9,541 bases of DNA from Clostridium sp. CAG:590 (GTDB lineage Bacteria; Bacillota; Clostridia; Lachnospirales; Lachnospiraceae): contig HF987818.1 of the NCBI GenBank assembly GCA_000431135.1, positions 1 through 9,541 on the forward strand, given 5' to 3'. The notes below the pieces were generated by a model, which was not told where the DNA came from, searched no databases, and saw nothing but the letters and a program-made list of their open reading frames with translations. This document shows positions 7,186-9,541 of this stretch, one piece after another. Each line of letters begins with the position of its first letter. Position 1 is the first letter of the stretch. The position numbers and the translations under genes are program-made.

Positions 7186-7199
7186 TGAAAACGATACCA
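7186..7199. promoter_or_regulatory. Candidate cre (CcpA) site upstream of ptsH
   Basis: TGAAAACGATACCA fits the commonly used cre pattern TGWAANCGNTNWCA at 13 of 14 positions, by eye. It lies about 75 bp before the ptsH -35. It shares bases with the left arm of the weak hairpin at 7194-7220, so one of the two readings may be accidental. Confidence 0.35.
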
Positions 7200-7224
7200 C
7201 AATGCAAGAAAGAATGGTATTTTT
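7194..7224 (+). terminator. Weak intrinsic terminator after the MetH-activation-like gene
   Basis: ATACCA (7194-7199) and TGGTAT (7215-7220) form a 6-bp stem with a 15-nt loop, followed by a run of Ts to 7224. The stem starts 12 nt after the stop codon at 7181. It is AT-rich and short, so termination may be partial. Confidence 0.4.
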
Positions 7225-7273
7225 GGAAAATGAAAAAATTTACAAAAAAATGACGGAAATAGTGAGGAAAATG

Positions 7274-7302
7274 TTGACTTCATATTGCGTATTTGCTATA
7301 AT
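7274..7302 (+). promoter_or_regulatory. Strong extended -10 sigma-A promoter for ptsH
   Basis: TTGACT (7274-7279), a 17-nt spacer, then TATAAT (7297-7302) with TGC directly before it (extended -10). It is the best promoter in the window, fitting a highly expressed PTS gene. The start is near 7309, leaving a leader of about 107 nt. Confidence 0.88.
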
Positions 7303-7328
7303 TATCTCATAAAAGAACAAAAAATATA

Positions 7329-7392
7329 GGAATCTTCACAAATACATGGGATGAAATGTGGGTAATCGTTCTCATATATGGTGCAAGATTCC
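7329..7392 (+). promoter_or_regulatory. Structured 5' leader of ptsH
   Basis: GGAATCTTCAC (7329-7339) pairs with GTGcAAGATTCC (7381-7392) as an 11-bp stem with one bulged C. The enclosed 41 nt can pair further: ATGGGA (7346-7351) with TCTCAT (7370-7375), or TACAT (7343-7347) with ATGTG (7356-7360). The stem ends just before the purine tract that holds the ptsH ribosome site, and TTCTC (7369-7373) is complementary to GAGAA (7394-7398) in that tract. No known riboswitch or RAT antiterminator consensus was recognised. The stem is seen; regulation is inferred. Confidence 0.5.
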
Positions 7393-7415
7393 GGAGAAAG
7401 AGAGGACATTTAATA

Positions 7416-7700
7416 ATGAAAGAATTTACTTATGTGATCACAGATGAGATTGGTATTCATGCAAGACCGGCAGGGATGCTCGTTAAGGAGGCAAAGGCAG
7501 GAATGCTCGTTAAGGAGGCAAAGGCATTTGCTTCTAAGATTACATTGGAGGCAAACGGAAAGACTGCAGATGCTACGAAACTGATGGCAGTTATGAGCTT
7601 AGGAGTTAAGAATGGTGCAGAAGTTGTTATCAAAGCAGAAGGTGATGATGAGGACGTTGCTATTGCTAAGATGGAAGAGTTTATGAAAGAGAATCTGTAA
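7416..7700 (+). CDS. ptsH: Phosphocarrier protein HPr with an internal 9-residue duplication
   Basis: HPr takes phosphate from enzyme I on His15 and passes it to sugar-specific EIIA domains in the cytoplasm (family knowledge). Seen: 94 aa. The active-site loop GIHARPAG is intact with His15 and Arg17. Residues 19-27 (AGMLVKEAK) are repeated exactly as 28-36, so helix 1 is extended by 9 residues; without the repeat the length is 85, normal for HPr. The residue matching regulatory Ser46 is Lys55 (Lys46 in standard numbering, in ADATKLMAVMSLG), with Thr before it. HPr kinase would therefore lack its usual target. The start at 7416 has AGAGGA 9 nt upstream (7401-7406) and gives the standard N-terminus; the ATG at 7356 would add 20 unrelated residues. 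It is transcribed from the strong promoter at 7274-7302 and separated from ptsI by a hairpin terminator. Confidence 0.95.
   Translation: MKEFTYVITDEIGIHARPAGMLVKEAKAGMLVKEAKAFASKITLEANGKTADATKLMAVMSLGVKNGAEVVIKAEGDDEDVAIAKMEEFMKENL
7470..7523 (+). repeat. 27-bp in-frame tandem duplication within ptsH
   Basis: Copy 1 (7470-7496) and copy 2 (7497-7523) differ at one base (g7475 versus a7502), a silent change in a Gly codon. Each encodes AGMLVKEAK. The repeat begins four codons after the active-site His codon. Confidence 0.97.
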
Positions 7701-7721
7701 GAGGAAGTACCTTTTGTGGAC

Positions 7722-7771
7722 GAAAGGCTGTCACATTACACAAGATGTACTGTGATAGCCTTTCTTTCTAT
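7722..7771 (+). terminator. Strong hairpin terminator or attenuator between ptsH and ptsI
   Basis: GAAAGGCTGTCACA (7722-7735) pairs with TGTGATAGCCTTTC (7751-7764) as a 14-bp stem with one G-U pair and a 15-nt loop. A T-rich tail, TTTCTATA, follows. It begins 21 nt after the ptsH stop. The T tract is interrupted, so readthrough into ptsI is plausible and would yield more HPr than enzyme I. Confidence 0.8.
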
Positions 7772-7880
7772 ATAATTGTCATGCAAGGCGGTATTTTATT
7801 ATGGGAAGAACGGGAACTGGCAGAGTATATTGTGTTGCAGCTATTTATATAGAGAAGGTATATACACAGAAGTGATGAAT

Positions 7881-7885
7881 GGAGG
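7881..7885 (+). promoter_or_regulatory. Ribosome binding site that fixes the ptsI start
   Basis: GGAGG, 7 nt before the ATG at 7893. The in-frame ATGs at 7776 and 7875 lack such a site and would add sequence not found in enzyme I. Confidence 0.85.
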
Positions 7886-7892
7886 TTTGGAT

Positions 7893-9512
7893 ATGGAACA
7901 GTATAATGGTAAATCAATTTTTAAGGGAACGGCAATCGGAAGAGTATTATTTTATTCAAAGAACCAACAACTGGTAAAACGTACGAAGATTGAGGATGCG
8001 GAAGCAGAGATTGCAAGATATGAGGCTGCAAAGGCAACTGCGATCGAACAGCTCGGTGCATTACATGATAAGGCACTTGCGGAGGTTGGAGAAGCCAACG
8101 CAATGATCTTCGAAGTACATGCGATGATGTTGGAAGATGATGATTATAATGATTCTGTATATAACATTATCCGGAATGATGGAGTAAATGCGGAATTTGC
8201 GGTTGCAACGACCGGAGATAATTTCTCTGTTATGTTTGCGGAGATGGATGACGAATATTTTAAGGCAAGAGCAGCCGATGTAAAGGATATCTCTGAACGT
8301 GTGATCGGAGTATTGATGGGACGTACAACAGACGGTGATCTGGGTGATGAACCGGTGATCGTTGTAGCAGAAGATCTGGCTCCAAGTGAGACGGTACAGA
8401 TGGACAAATCTAAGCTGCTAGCATTTGTTACGAGATTAGGATCTTCTAATTCACATACTGCAATTCTTGCAAGAACGATGAATATTCCGGCTTTGATCGG
8501 TATTGATATCAAAGAGGAATGGAATGGTAAGATGGCAATCGTGGATGGTAAAACCGGTACATTCTATGTAGATCCGGATGTTGCCACTTTAGAGAAATTC
8601 CTTGCGGAGAAGAAGAAAGAAGAGGAAGCCAGAGAGTTGCTTTCTCAGTTAAAAGGACAGCCGGACGAGACCGTGGATGGCAGACATATTCATTTGTATG
8701 CAAATATCGGAAGCGTTGCAGATGTGGCGAATGTATTGGCAAATGACGCAGCAGGAATTGGTCTGTTCCGTAGCGAGTTCCTGTATCTGGAAAAAGATCA
8801 TTATCCGACAGAAGAGGAGCAGTTCCAGGTATATAAGACGGTTGCACAGAACATGGCCGGTAAGAAAGTAGTAATCCGTACATTAGATATCGGTGCAGAT
8901 AAGCAGGTAGATTATTTTAACATGGAACATGAAGATAACCCTGCAATGGGTTATCGTGCAATCCGTATCTGTTTAGACCGGGTAGAGATCTTTAAGACAC
9001 AGCTTCGTGCGCTTTATCGTGCATCTGCATTTGGAACGATTTCGATCATGTTCCCTATGATCATTTCTGTAAAGGAAGTTCAGCAGATCAAGAAGATCTG
9101 TGCGGAAGTCCGTGATGAATTAGATGCCGGAAATGTTGAATATGGTGATGTAGAACTTGGTATTATGATCGAGACGCCGGCAGCAGTTATGATCTCGGAT
9201 CTGCTTGCAAAAGAAGTTGACTTCTTTAGTATTGGAACCAACGATCTGACACAGTATACATTGGCGATTGATCGTCAGAATCCAAAGTTGGATAACATAT
9301 ATGATTCACATCATCCGGCAATTCTTCGAATGATCCAGATGGTGATTGACAATGGACATAAAGAGAATTGCTGGGTTGGAATTTGTGGAGAACTTGGAGC
9401 GGATACATCTTTGACAGAGCAGTTTGTGAAGATGGGAATTGATGAGCTTTCTGTATCGCCAACATTTGTACTTCCAGTACGGAAGGCGATTCGTGAGACT
9501 TCCTTCCACTAA
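7893..9512 (+). CDS. ptsI: PTS enzyme I (phosphoenolpyruvate-protein phosphotransferase)
   Basis: Cytoplasmic enzyme I autophosphorylates with phosphoenolpyruvate and passes phosphate to HPr, driving all PTS sugar uptake (family knowledge). Seen: 539 aa, about 30 shorter than the E. coli protein. The N-terminal HPr-binding/His domain has the phosphohistidine H188 in LGSSNSHTAILART. The C-terminal PEP-binding barrel has GLFRSEFLY (R292), RTLDIGADK (R329), GIMIETPA (E427), GTNDLTQYTLAIDR (N450, D451, R461) and the catalytic Cys498 in GICGELGAD. The loop before the His is GSSNSH instead of the common GG(R/K)TSH; I recall this variant in clostridial enzymes I. It stands 192 nt after ptsH, beyond a terminator, rather than adjacent to it. 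No convincing own promoter was found, so expression may rest on readthrough. A copy of the window-end repeat follows the stop codon. Confidence 0.96.
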   Translation: MEQYNGKSIFKGTAIGRVLFYSKNQQLVKRTKIEDAEAEIARYEAAKATAIEQLGALHDKALAEVGEANAMIFEVHAMMLEDDDYNDSVYNIIRNDGVNAEFAVATTGDNFSVMFAEMDDEYFKARAADVKDISERVIGVLMGRTTDGDLGDEPVIVVAEDLAPSETVQMDKSKLLAFVTRLGSSNSHTAILARTMNIPALIGIDIKEEWNGKMAIVDGKTGTFYVDPDVATLEKFLAEKKKEEEARELLSQLKGQPDETVDGRHIHLYANIGSVADVANVLANDAAGIGLFRSEFLYLEKDHYPTEEEQFQVYKTVAQNMAGKKVVIRTLDIGADKQVDYFNMEHEDNPAMGYRAIRICLDRVEIFKTQLRALYRASAFGTISIMFPMIISVKEVQQIKKICAEVRDELDAGNVEYGDVELGIMIETPAAVMISDLLAKEVDFFSIGTNDLTQYTLAIDRQNPKLDNIYDSHHPAILRMIQMVIDNGHKENCWVGICGELGADTSLTEQFVKMGIDELSVSPTFVLPVRKAIRETSFH

Positions 9513-9517
9513 AATTT

Positions 9518-9540
9518 CCTTGCACAGCGTAAGTGACGGA
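9518..9540 (+). repeat. Terminal repeat copy R, 3' of ptsI
   Basis: Begins 5 nt after the ptsI stop codon at 9510-9512 and matches the reverse complement of 1-23 at 22 of 23 bases. Its orientation relative to ptsI is the same as that of copy L relative to hydG. It may extend past the window end. A partial internal stem (CAC with GTG, TCC with GGA) exists here but is weakened in copy L, where the variable base is C. Confidence 0.75.
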
Positions 9541-9541
9541 C

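Noticed and set aside
7356..7415. N-terminal extension of HPr from ATG 7356
   Set aside because: It would add residues foreign to HPr, lies within the structured leader, and the standard N-terminus at 7416 has its own ribosome site.
7776..7864. Promoter for ptsI (TTGTCA-15-TATTAT or TTGCAG-18-TATATA)
   Set aside because: Both have off-optimal spacing and weak matches in an AT-rich region, not enough to report as a feature.
7776..7892. N-terminal extension of enzyme I
   Set aside because: The extra 39 residues resemble nothing in enzyme I, and GGAGG before 7893 marks the start.
1..9541. The inverted end repeats as terminal inverted repeats of a transposon or integrative element
   Set aside because: There is no transposase, integrase or cargo-type gene, the content is housekeeping, and the copies sit directly after two stop codons in the same gene-relative orientation.

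Overview
The window looks like a chromosomal piece of an anaerobic Firmicute, most likely a Lachnospiraceae-type clostridium. The basis is the modest GC content, clear AGGAGG-type ribosome binding sites, sigma-A promoters, [FeFe]-hydrogenase maturation genes, and PTS proteins of a clostridial type. Species assignment is inference. Eight protein genes were recognised and no RNA gene, transposase, phage gene or CRISPR array was seen. Most of the content is housekeeping; the unusual signals lie in ptsH, in its leader, and in a short repeat at both window edges.

Left half, minus strand (33-4530): a tightly packed lysA - plsC - hydE - hydG cluster. It encodes a diaminopimelate decarboxylase (lysine synthesis), a 1-acylglycerol-3-phosphate acyltransferase (phospholipid synthesis), and the two radical-SAM maturases that help build the H-cluster of [FeFe]-hydrogenase. 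plsC and hydE overlap by 32 bp and the other gaps are 23 and 46 nt, so one transcript from a promoter near 4603-4630 is likely. The third maturase gene, hydF, and the hydrogenase itself are not in the window.

Middle (4808-7181): a DUF624/YesL-like membrane protein with a long acidic C-terminal tail (+) converges, with a 4-bp gap, on a DUF421/YetF-like membrane protein (-). A divergent intergenic region then carries a near-consensus sigma-A promoter and an inverted repeat. The plus-strand gene there encodes a divergent protein resembling the activation domain of B12-dependent methionine synthase, with a C-terminal cysteine cluster.

Right half (7182-9541): the general PTS genes ptsH (HPr) and ptsI (enzyme I). 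ptsH has an extended -10 promoter, a roughly 107-nt leader with a long stem, and a 27-bp in-frame tandem duplication just after the active-site histidine. The position of regulatory Ser46 is Lys. A strong hairpin terminator or attenuator separates ptsH from ptsI.

Both window ends carry the same roughly 23-bp sequence in inverted orientation (22 of 23 identical). Each copy starts within 10 nt downstream of a stop codon (hydG and ptsI) and has the same orientation relative to the gene before it. This points to a dispersed 3'-UTR or terminator-associated repeat rather than transposon ends.
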